A stretch of DNA of 5,709 bases, from assembly GCF_938028185.1 (NCBI RefSeq), contig NZ_CALJAH010000369.1:1-5709 (forward strand). The letters run 5' to 3'. The translations under genes were made by a program, and so were the position numbers. This stretch comes from an uncultured Cardiobacterium sp. GTDB lineage: Bacteria; Pseudomonadota; Gammaproteobacteria; Cardiobacteriales; Cardiobacteriaceae. Below, in pieces: positions 1 through 5,397 of the stretch. The notes under the pieces are model-generated. The model did no database searches. It had not been told where the DNA came from and saw nothing but the letters and a program-made list of their open reading frames with translations. Each line of letters starts with the position of its first letter. Position 1 is the first letter of the stretch.

Positions 1-241
1 CACTAGCGGTGAGGCGGCGCGGCGCACTGGTGGGACGATGGCGATCGGTGCCGCGCACGCCGTCGCCGTAATCGTTGGCGATATTGGAGAGGATTTGCAG
101 CGAGAGCGCAGTCAAAAGGGAGAGGATGAAGACGCTACAGCGCCAGTTACCCTGATGGTAAGCCAGCGCATTGCCGCAGCAAATGACGGCGAGCGCGAGC
201 GGCAGGGTGCGCGGTCGCGCCAGTTCAATCAGGGTTCTCAT
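1..241 (-). CDS. menA: MenA, 1,4-dihydroxy-2-naphthoate polyprenyltransferase (N-terminal 80 residues, cut by the window edge)
   Basis: The minus frame opens at an ATG at 241-239 and stays open to base 1, so only about the first quarter of the protein is here. MenA is an inner-membrane UbiA-superfamily enzyme that attaches the polyprenyl tail to DHNA in menaquinone synthesis. What shows it is the early RPRTLPLA segment (residues 9-16), then two hydrophobic helices, then LQILSNIANDYGDGVRGTD (residues 48-66). That last stretch carries the NDxxD Asp-rich motif that binds the Mg-prenyl diphosphate, and it closely resembles the E. coli MenA segment as I remember it. An in-frame TAA lies two codons upstream of the ATG and no other Met occurs in the visible part, so the start is well fixed, although I see no good Shine-Dalgarno. 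It follows trmL by 17 bases and probably depends on trmL translation or readthrough. UbiA itself is less likely, because its Asp motif context differs. Confidence 0.88.
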   Translation of the reverse strand, partial: MRTLIELARPRTLPLALAVICCGNALAYHQGNWRCSVFILSLLTALSLQILSNIANDYGDGVRGTDRHRPTSAPRRLTAS

Positions 242-258
242 GTGATTTTAATGGGGTT

Positions 259-732
259 TTATAAAAATATAGCGGTTTTGTCGCGCAGATTTTGCCTGAT
301 TGCCTCATAAAGGACAACCGCGACCGCATTGGAAAGATTGAGACTGCGCGAGCCGGGCTGCATCGGCAAGCGGATTTTCTGTGTGGCTACGAGCGCGGCG
401 TGGATTTCGGGCGGCAAACCGCTGGTTTCGCTGCCAAAAAGCAGCACATCATCCGCGCCGATGGTAGCGTCAAACAGGCTGCGTTCGCCTTTTGTTGTCA
501 GCGCCCAAAGTGGTCGTCCGGCGATTTCTTGCGCAAACGCTGCCCAATCGTCGTGGTGGCGAATGGCAGCAAACTCGGCGTAATCCAGTCCGGCACGGCG
601 CAGACGGCGGTCATCCCAGGTAAAACCGAGCGGGTGGATGAGATGCAGCACCGCGCCGGTATTGGCGCAGAGACGAATGATGTTGCCGGTATTGGGCGCG
701 ATTTGCGGCTGGTAGAGGGCGATGTGTTGCAT
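259..732 (-). CDS. trmL: TrmL, tRNA (cytidine/uridine-34 2'-O)-methyltransferase
   Basis: TrmL is a cytoplasmic SPOUT-family enzyme that uses S-adenosylmethionine to methylate the ribose of wobble nucleotide 34 in the two tRNA-Leu species CmAA and cmnm5UmAA. At 157 residues the protein has the length I recall for E. coli TrmL (YibK). The SPOUT motifs are in order: NTGNIIRLCANTG (residues 14-26), LLFGSETSGLP (97-107) and the cofactor-knot segment IRLPMQPGSRSLNLSNAVAV (120-139). The WDDRRLRRAGLDY stretch (39-51) is also typical of TrmL and helps separate it from TrmH and TrmJ. The ATG at 732-730 gives the family N-terminus (hydrophobic strand, then a YxPxIxPNTGN pattern). No strong Shine-Dalgarno is visible upstream. 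It is the first gene of a minus-strand unit continuing into menA and is divergent from the dsbB operon. Confidence 0.96.
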   Translation of the reverse strand: MQHIALYQPQIAPNTGNIIRLCANTGAVLHLIHPLGFTWDDRRLRRAGLDYAEFAAIRHHDDWAAFAQEIAGRPLWALTTKGERSLFDATIGADDVLLFGSETSGLPPEIHAALVATQKIRLPMQPGSRSLNLSNAVAVVLYEAIRQNLRDKTAIFL

Positions 733-765
733 GATGAATCACGGATTGGGCAGAGCAGGGCGCGC

Positions 766-793
766 ATCATAAACGGTTTTGTCCTGATGCGAC
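766..793 (-). promoter_or_regulatory. candidate sigma70 promoter for trmL-menA
   Basis: On the minus strand a TATGAT hexamer (771-766) matches the -10 consensus at five of six bases. Sixteen bases upstream, GTCGCA (793-788) matches the -35 consensus at only three of six. Transcription would begin near 759, giving a leader of about 26 bases before the trmL ATG. The placement is sensible but the -35 is poor, so this is a guess from position and one good hexamer. Confidence 0.25.
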
Positions 794-984
794 GCCGTAT
801 TCAGCCTGCCGTAAATAAAATGACAAAATTTTGGAGGCTCACAGCAGAATTATCCGTATCGCCTTATGGATAAAGAAAAATAATGATTTTTGGATAACCC
901 GTGGGAGCCTGTCATAATCCCGTTATGAATCATCAATCATACTCGCGTGAGAGTGAAATTATGCTGAATGACATCAGGCGATGT

Positions 985-1113
985 TCAAGCCCTTATACTA
1001 ATGATTGCGAAAAAATAAAGATATAAAACATGAAGATAGTAGAAAACTCTTGCAATAACGCACACTATCTCCAGCAAAAGCAGCAATACCACAATAGATA
1101 AACCGTTTGCCAT
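985..1113 (-). CDS. candidate hydrophobic small protein, 42 residues, function unknown
   Basis: A minus-strand ATG at 1113-1111 opens a 42-codon frame ending in TGA at 987-985. A GGAG (1121-1118) lies four bases upstream of the ATG, a somewhat tight but usable Shine-Dalgarno. The predicted peptide begins MANGLSIVVLLLLLEIVC. It is almost wholly hydrophobic, with one clear membrane span (about residues 5-22) continuing into an aromatic-rich second half (FYYLHVLYLYFF, 24-35) and a short basic end (IRA). That profile is what small inner-membrane peptides and type I toxin peptides look like. Against this, AT-rich DNA readily produces hydrophobic frames by chance, no good promoter is visible, and I recognise no family. 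The same frame extends upstream to an ATG at 1176 without a comparable ribosome binding site, so I prefer the start at 1113. Confidence 0.3.
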   Translation of the reverse strand: MANGLSIVVLLLLLEIVCVIARVFYYLHVLYLYFFAIISIRA

Positions 1114-1162
1114 CAGTCTCCGTAACGGATTTTGATAACTTCGTAGAATGAATGTTATGTGT

Positions 1163-1203
1163 AAAAATCCCGCCAAACGTCATTGAAAATGCAATTGGCG
1201 GGA
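1163..1203 (-). terminator. terminator-like hairpin reading leftward
   Basis: A perfect 9-base inverted repeat pairs TCCCGCCAA (1168-1176) with TTGGCGGGA (1195-1203) around an 18-base loop. The loop contains a small nested CATT/AATG pair. On the minus strand the stem is followed directly by ATTTTTAC (1167-1160 region), giving a GC-rich stem plus a short U-run, the form of an intrinsic terminator. On the plus strand the stem is followed by A/C-rich sequence with no T-run, so it would work only leftward. No annotated minus-strand gene lies upstream of it, which is odd; the large loop and short U-run make it a modest terminator at best. Confidence 0.4.
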
Positions 1204-1265
1204 CGCTCAAACCATAAAACAAAACCACACAAAATACAAATTTCGCTATCCCGGCGAAGCGTTGC

Positions 1266-1294
1266 TTAATCTTCCTGCCCGCATCTGCTATCAT
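1266..1294 (+). promoter_or_regulatory. candidate extended -10 promoter for the dsbB operon
   Basis: TATCAT at 1289-1294 matches the -10 consensus at five of six bases and is preceded by TGC (1286-1288), giving an extended -10 element (TGnTATCAT) that can make up for a weak -35. The -35 position 17 bases upstream is TTAATC (1266-1271), a three-of-six match. Transcription would start near 1301, leaving about 25 bases of leader before the dsbB ATG, including a GGA (1318-1320) that could serve as a weak ribosome binding site. Placement supports it as the operon promoter. Confidence 0.4.
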
Positions 1295-1326
1295 CCGCGC
1301 CGTTTTTTCAACCACCTGGAACATTT

Positions 1327-1839
1327 ATGACATTTACCGACACACACCGCCGCCTCACCCTTGCCGTCTGCGGCCTGGCATCCTGGGCATCTATCGCCTT
1401 TGCCTACTATTATCTGGAGAAAACGCTGTACCTCACGCCGTGCAACCTCTGCATGATGCAGCGGCTGGCGTTCGCCCTCATCGGCTTTTTCTTCCTGCTC
1501 GACGCGATTTTCTGGCCGCAGCGGCCGGTCGCGCGTTACCTGATGCGCCTTTTCAAATATCTTTCGGTTTTCTTTGGCATTGGTCTCGCCGCGCGCCATC
1601 TCTATATTCAAAGCCTGCCGCCGGACCAGGTACCCGCCTGCGGCTTTGATTTCTACACGATGATGGAAAAAGCGCCCAGCGTTTTCCACGGTTTTCTCAA
1701 GGCGATGCAAGGCGACGGCGACTGCGCCATCCGCGATACTGTCTTTGGCCTGCGCATTCCCGTCTGGTCGATGATTCTCTTTATTGGCCTGTTATTTGTC
1801 TGCATTTTCTGCGAACGCAGCAAAACATCACGGAACTGA
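1327..1839 (+). CDS. dsbB: DsbB, quinone-dependent disulfide bond formation protein
   Basis: DsbB is a four-helix inner-membrane protein that re-oxidises the periplasmic thiol oxidase DsbA and passes the electrons to ubiquinone, or to menaquinone without oxygen. The 170 residues show the family layout: helix 1 (about 11-30), periplasmic loop with the CxxC pair in PCNLCMMQR (Cys39, Cys42), helices at about 45-63 and 72-92, the second periplasmic loop with Cys105 (PACGFDF) and Cys133 (GDGDC), then FGLRIPVW and helix 4 (about 145-162). All four catalytic cysteines are present. Arg46 just after the CxxC matches the quinone-site arginine of E. coli DsbB. The ATG has only a weak GGA eight to ten bases upstream. 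It is the first gene of the plus-strand operon, and the next start lies three bases after its stop. No dsbA is visible nearby, which is common. Confidence 0.95.
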   Translation: MTFTDTHRRLTLAVCGLASWASIAFAYYYLEKTLYLTPCNLCMMQRLAFALIGFFFLLDAIFWPQRPVARYLMRLFKYLSVFFGIGLAARHLYIQSLPPDQVPACGFDFYTMMEKAPSVFHGFLKAMQGDGDCAIRDTVFGLRIPVWSMILFIGLLFVCIFCERSKTSRN

Positions 1840-1842
1840 GCC

Positions 1843-3465
1843 ATGCTGCGCAGACTGCCCGCCTTTACCCTTGTTGCCGCGCCCTTGCTCGGTGTTTTTT
1901 ACGCACTTGGCCTTTATTACGGCGAACGTTTATTTTTTACGTTCGGCGCTCGCAATTGCCAGTTTTTTATGCTCAATGGCGGTTTAATGGTAATGCTTAA
2001 CTGGCGGCTTTTGTCAGAACCCGGCGTACGGCGCAAGGCTTGGACGGGGACGCTATTGCTGCTTGCATTCACTACGCTTTGCCACGCCTACATACAGCAG
2101 CGTTTTCATGTATTTAGCGACAATTACTACCGGGATTTTGCGCCTGCCATTCTTCTCTCCACCGTGACGCAAACCGGCGCGCTGCTCCTCGCCACCTTTT
2201 GCGAAAAACACGCACAACGCCCCGCCGACATCGCCCTCGCCGTCTGCGCCAACCGCTTCATTTTCAACGGATTGCTCTACGGTTTGTTCATCGCCCTCAC
2301 CGCGCTGATTCTCGGCCTCGGCTTCGCCCTGCTGCGCCTGGTCAATATCGACCTTTGGCGACTGCTCGGCGAACCCGGCCAGCAAATCCTCATCGGCCTC
2401 TGCGGCGGCGTGAACCTGCTCATCCTCAACCTTGCGCCGCTGCCGGAACGCGAACGCCCCTTCCCCTACCTGCACATCTTCCAGTACATCGCCCTCGCCT
2501 TCGCCCTCTTCTACCTTGCCGTGCTGCCGTTCGCCAGCGAACATATTGACAGCGGCCAGCGCCTTGCCATCGCCACTGTCCTTTGGCTGCTTGCCATCTG
2601 GCTCTACGACCGCGAACGTCCCCGGCTACGCCTCAACATCCTCACCGCTGCTGCGGGCATCGCCCTCGCCTGCCTCAGCCTGCACGGCATCGCCATCCGC
2701 ATCGGTGCTTACGGCCTGAGCGAAGACCGCGTCTACGCCCTCTACCTCATCCTCGCGCTGCTCATCGCCCACGGCGGACTGCTGCTGAAAATGCTCGGCC
2801 TCTACCGTCGCAACGCCTTTGCCCAACGCGCCTTCACCGCCACTATCGCCCTGCTCGCCGCCTGCACCCTCGCCACCGCGCTATTGCCACTGCCGCGCTG
2901 GATACTAGCAAGCCAGTTTGCGCGCTATACCGCCGGGGGAACAGCCCCAGAAGAATTACAGCAATACGACAACTGGCGCATCTTTCAGCGCTACGGCAAG
3001 GCGGGCAAACAGGCGCTAATAGAAATCTACCGCTATCACGGTTCTAGTGAGGCTGATATTGCACGCAAAGTCGCTGACTTCCCTTACGCTCCTGAAAAAC
3101 CTGCTTCCGCTGTGCAACGCTTCCGCACCACGTTGCACACCTACCCCGGCGACTACCAGCCGGACGAAGCCACCGTTGCCGCCGCCTACGAAACCGGACA
3201 CGACAGCGCGAGCGCCATCCTGCTGCAAACCGACGCCGACCACGACGGCACCCCGGAAACCCTGCTACTGCTCTGGGACGGCGAAAACTATTGCAGACAT
3301 TACCGCTACGACAGCGCCGGACAGCGTTTTGACTACAACAGCGACACCCCCTGCACCACCGACCCCGCCGCCGCCTTGCGCGCGCATGGCATCCAGTACC
3401 AGCGCCCGCGTTATGACGACGTTGTTATCGGCGACTTGCGCCTCAACCTGAACACCAACCCCTGA
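1843..3465 (+). CDS. DUF4153-type polytopic membrane protein with a soluble C-terminal domain
   Basis: This 540-residue protein has unknown function. Residues 1 to about 350 form roughly ten or eleven hydrophobic helices (near 7-25, 37-55, 66-84, 100-118, 143-167, 181-199, 212-231, 238-255, 265-285, 297-319 and 329-350). The IGAYGLSEDRVYAL stretch (287-300), just before a late helix, is the signature I associate with the DUF4153 family. Residues from about 351 to 540 are soluble and rich in charged and aromatic residues. They include DADHDG (464-469), a DxDxDG loop of the kind that binds calcium in EF-hand-like or dockerin-like repeats, and two cysteines (484, 504). I infer, without proof, that this domain lies outside the inner membrane. 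The ATG is three bases after the dsbB stop with a weak CGGAA at 1831-1835, so coupling is likely. G+C is near 50% in 1861-2040 and about 63% in 2221-2400. Confidence 0.78.
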   Translation: MLRRLPAFTLVAAPLLGVFYALGLYYGERLFFTFGARNCQFFMLNGGLMVMLNWRLLSEPGVRRKAWTGTLLLLAFTTLCHAYIQQRFHVFSDNYYRDFAPAILLSTVTQTGALLLATFCEKHAQRPADIALAVCANRFIFNGLLYGLFIALTALILGLGFALLRLVNIDLWRLLGEPGQQILIGLCGGVNLLILNLAPLPERERPFPYLHIFQYIALAFALFYLAVLPFASEHIDSGQRLAIATVLWLLAIWLYDRERPRLRLNILTAAAGIALACLSLHGIAIRIGAYGLSEDRVYALYLILALLIAHGGLLLKMLGLYRRNAFAQRAFTATIALLAACTLATALLPLPRWILASQFARYTAGGTAPEELQQYDNWRIFQRYGKAGKQALIEIYRYHGSSEADIARKVADFPYAPEKPASAVQRFRTTLHTYPGDYQPDEATVAAAYETGHDSASAILLQTDADHDGTPETLLLLWDGENYCRHYRYDSAGQRFDYNSDTPCTTDPAAALRAHGIQYQRPRYDDVVIGDLRLNLNTNP

Positions 3466-3466
3466 C

Positions 3467-4231
3467 ATGACGCCAAACAACCCCGTCGCCGCCCGCCTGC
3501 TGCAAGACCTCGCCCACGGCGATGCCTTCGTTCGCATGAATTACCAGGGCGCGGCGCACCTCCTGCCAGTCGCCTTGCGCGACGACGTCCGCCTTGACGA
3601 CCTGCTCGGCATCGACCGGCAAAAAACCGCGCTGCTTGCCAACCTTGACAACTTCCTCGACGGCAAACCCTGCCAGCATATGCTCCTCTGGGGCGCGCGC
3701 GGCACCGGCAAATCCTCGCTTATCCGCGCCGCGCTGCTGCACTACCGCGCTCGTGGCCTGAAAAGCCTGCAAATCGCCTGCGACGACCTCGCCGACCTGC
3801 CCTTCCTCCTCTGGACGCTGGCGCACAGCCCCGCCCCATACCTCATCTACATCGACGACCTCTCCTTCAGCGCCGGCGACGGCAGCTATCGCGCGCTCAA
3901 AGCGGTGCTGGACGGCGCGCTCGGCGGCATCGCCCCCAACCTGCTGCTCTGCCTCACCTCCAACCGCCGCCATTTACTCGCCGAATACCACCGCGACGAC
4001 CGCGCCCTGCACCCGCAAGAAGACGAAGAAGAACAAGTGTCGCTGGCGGAGCGCTTCGGTCTGCGCCTCGCCTTCCACCCGCTCGACCAAGAACAATACC
4101 TCGCTACCGTCGCCCACTGGCTCGGCCGCCCGCTTGATCCGGCGACACGGCAAAAAGCGCTGCAATACGCCCTCGCCCACGGCTCACGCAGCGCCCGCGT
4201 CGCCGCCCAATGCGCCCGCAGCCTGTGCTGA
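3467..4231 (+). CDS. DUF815-type AAA+ ATPase
   Basis: A 254-residue cytoplasmic P-loop ATPase of unknown physiological role. The Walker A motif is GARGTGKSS (residues 76-84) in the setting MLLWGARGTGKSS, typical of the DUF815 family. Walker B is YLIYIDDLSF (125-134) with Asp130 and Asp131. Sensor 1 is TSNRRHL (164-170). An acidic patch (EDEEEQ, 185-190) leads into VSLAERFGLRLAFHPLDQEQYL (191-212), whose RFG arginine is a good candidate arginine finger. The lid ends with GSRSARVAAQCARSL (239-253). These pieces in this order match DUF815 as I know it; DnaA, DnaC and IstB proteins differ around sensor 1 and the lid. Its ATG follows the previous TGA with one intervening base and has no Shine-Dalgarno of its own, so it is probably translated by reinitiation with the membrane protein, hinting at a shared role. 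Confidence 0.85.
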   Translation: MTPNNPVAARLLQDLAHGDAFVRMNYQGAAHLLPVALRDDVRLDDLLGIDRQKTALLANLDNFLDGKPCQHMLLWGARGTGKSSLIRAALLHYRARGLKSLQIACDDLADLPFLLWTLAHSPAPYLIYIDDLSFSAGDGSYRALKAVLDGALGGIAPNLLLCLTSNRRHLLAEYHRDDRALHPQEDEEEQVSLAERFGLRLAFHPLDQEQYLATVAHWLGRPLDPATRQKALQYALAHGSRSARVAAQCARSLC

Positions 4232-4256
4232 CGGCTCTATAGCAACATCCCCACCC

Positions 4257-4261
4257 AGGAG
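4257..4261 (+). promoter_or_regulatory. strong ribosome binding site of mnmA
   Basis: AGGAG lies six bases before the mnmA ATG at 4268, the best Shine-Dalgarno in the window. It fixes the mnmA start and shows mnmA is translated independently, unlike the two genes before it. Confidence 0.7.
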
Positions 4262-4267
4262 CCCGCC

Positions 4268-5386
4268 ATGACCCCATACACCCCGCCCAAAGACAGCAAA
4301 ATCGCCGTCGGCATCTCCGGCGGCGTTGATTCCTCCGTCGCCGCCCTTCTCCTACGCGACGCGGGCTACGACATCTTCGGCATCTTCATGAAAAACTGGG
4401 AAGAGACCTACAGCAGCGGCTATTGCAGCGCCGAAGAAGACGTCGAAGACGCGCGTGATGTCTGCGAAACCCTCGGCATCCCGCTGCACACCGTGAATTT
4501 CACCGCCGAATACCATGAGCGCGTCTTCCGCCATTTCCTCGCCGAATACGGCGCCGGGCGCACGCCAAACCCGGACATCCTCTGCAACCGCGAAATCAAA
4601 TTCGCCGAAATGGCGCACTACGCGCGCGAACTGGGCGCGGACTATCTTGCCACCGGCCACTACGCGCGGCGCGGCAGTCACCACGGTGCGCCCGCCCTCT
4701 ACAAAGGCGCGGACAATAACAAAGACCAAAGCTACTTTTTGAGCCAAATCACCCCGGCGCAGCTGGAGAGCGCCTGCTTCCCGCTCGGCGACATGGCAAA
4801 AAGCGAGGTGCGCCGCATCGCCGAAAGCGCGGGGCTTGTCACCTATGACAAAAAAGACTCCACCGGCATCTGCTTCATCGGCGAACGCCCCTTCCGCGAC
4901 TTCCTCGCCAACTACTTCGAGAACAAACCCGGCAAAATGATCACCCCGCAAGGCGTGTGGGTCGGCGAACACATCGGCCTCATGTACTACACCATCGGCC
5001 AGCGGCAGGGGCTGGGCATCGGCGGCATCGCCGGTGCCAGCGAAGAACCGTGGTACGTTCTCGACAAAAACCCGGCGGACAACACCCTCATCGTCGGCCA
5101 GGGCGAACACCCGCTGCTTTACCACGACACCCTTACCGCGCGCCAACTCGCCTGGCTGAACGAACCGCCCGAAGCAGGCCGCAGTTACGGCGGCAAAACC
5201 CGCTACCGCCAGCCCGACCAGCCCTGCCGCGTCGAATGGCAGGGCGACGACGAAATCAGCGTGCATTTTGAAACGCCACAACGCGCCATCACCCCAGGCC
5301 AATACCTCGTCCTCTACGACGGCGAACGCTGCCTCGGCGGCGGCGTCATCGAGGCGCGCAGCAACCGGGCAGAATCCCAACCCTGA
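4268..5386 (+). CDS. mnmA: MnmA, tRNA-specific 2-thiouridylase
   Basis: MnmA adenylates and then thiolates C2 of wobble uridine 34 in the tRNAs for Lys, Glu and Gln, taking sulfur from the IscS-Tus relay. The 372 residues are close to the 368 I recall for E. coli. The PP-loop is SGGVDSS (17-23). Catalytic Cys106 sits in NPDILCNREIKF and its partner Cys202 in STGICFIGER; these form the transient disulfide or persulfide. Other family hallmarks are GIFMKNWEE (38-46), YLATGHYAR (126-134), NKDQSYFLSQ (151-160) and YTIGQRQGLGIGG (241-253), followed by a C-terminal beta-barrel tRNA-binding domain (from about 290) ending in LYDGERCLGGGVI. All key residues are present, so it should be active. It starts 36 bases after the ATPase gene with its own strong ribosome binding site; no clear promoter or terminator lies in that gap. 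Confidence 0.98.
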   Translation: MTPYTPPKDSKIAVGISGGVDSSVAALLLRDAGYDIFGIFMKNWEETYSSGYCSAEEDVEDARDVCETLGIPLHTVNFTAEYHERVFRHFLAEYGAGRTPNPDILCNREIKFAEMAHYARELGADYLATGHYARRGSHHGAPALYKGADNNKDQSYFLSQITPAQLESACFPLGDMAKSEVRRIAESAGLVTYDKKDSTGICFIGERPFRDFLANYFENKPGKMITPQGVWVGEHIGLMYYTIGQRQGLGIGGIAGASEEPWYVLDKNPADNTLIVGQGEHPLLYHDTLTARQLAWLNEPPEAGRSYGGKTRYRQPDQPCRVEWQGDDEISVHFETPQRAITPGQYLVLYDGERCLGGGVIEARSNRAESQP

Positions 5387-5387
5387 C

Positions 5388-5391
5388 GGAG
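5388..5391 (+). promoter_or_regulatory. ribosome binding site that decides the start of the small Gly/Asp-rich gene
   Basis: GGAG lies six bases before the ATG at 5398 but directly abuts the in-frame ATG at 5392, which is too close for initiation. This favours 5398 as the start, giving 68 rather than 70 residues. Confidence 0.6.
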
Positions 5392-5397
5392 ATGCAA

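Larger units (their letters stand above)
733..1326. other. AT-rich divergent intergenic region between trmL and dsbB
   Basis: This 594-base gap separates two divergent operons. A hand count over 841-1260 gives about 38% G+C, against roughly 60-67% in sampled coding stretches. It should hold promoters for both operons; candidates are listed separately. It also holds a minus-strand terminator-like hairpin (1163-1203), a hydrophobic 42-codon ORF (985-1113, minus) and a smaller hairpin at 1242-1258 (TTCGC, 7-base loop, GCGAA). Several GGATAA or TTATCC hexamers cluster at 850-897, including an inverted pair at 850-855 and 868-873; their meaning is unknown. No tRNA, riboswitch or known regulator site was recognised. 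A gap this long and this different in composition may be a decayed or foreign segment. Confidence 0.8.

Noticed and set aside
292..873. 193-codon plus-strand frame covering trmL
   Set aside because: It is antisense to trmL, whose SPOUT motifs are intact; the predicted product shows no domain.
961..1026. 21-codon plus-strand frame preceded by GAGAG and by a possible promoter (TTGGAT, 17 bases, CATAAT at 890-918)
   Set aside because: It is too short, both signals are weak, and the peptide has no recognisable character; such frames are expected by chance.
998..1324. 108-codon minus-strand frame over the intergenic region, beginning beside the dsbB start
   Set aside because: Its start overlaps the dsbB leader and has no ribosome binding site, and the terminator-like hairpin lies inside it. 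It overlaps the better-supported 42-codon frame, and no family was recognised.
1361..1368. GCCGTCTG words (also near 2237), resembling the core of the Neisseria DNA uptake sequence
   Set aside because: They lack the full GCCGTCTGAA, fall in coding sequence as Ala-Val-Cys codons, and are too few to indicate an uptake signal.
3443..3973. 176-codon minus-strand frame opposite the AAA+ ATPase gene
   Set aside because: It is a shadow of a gene with clear Walker A and B motifs.
4352..5380. 342-codon open frame antisense to mnmA
   Set aside because: It is opposite a fully recognised MnmA with all catalytic residues. GC-rich genes commonly give long antisense frames, and its composition (Ala, Val, Gly, Asp-rich) is what such a shadow yields.
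5392..5394. Alternative ATG start for the small Gly/Asp-rich gene
   Set aside because: The only Shine-Dalgarno (GGAG, 5388-5391) abuts this ATG, leaving no spacer; the ATG at 5398 has a proper six-base spacer.
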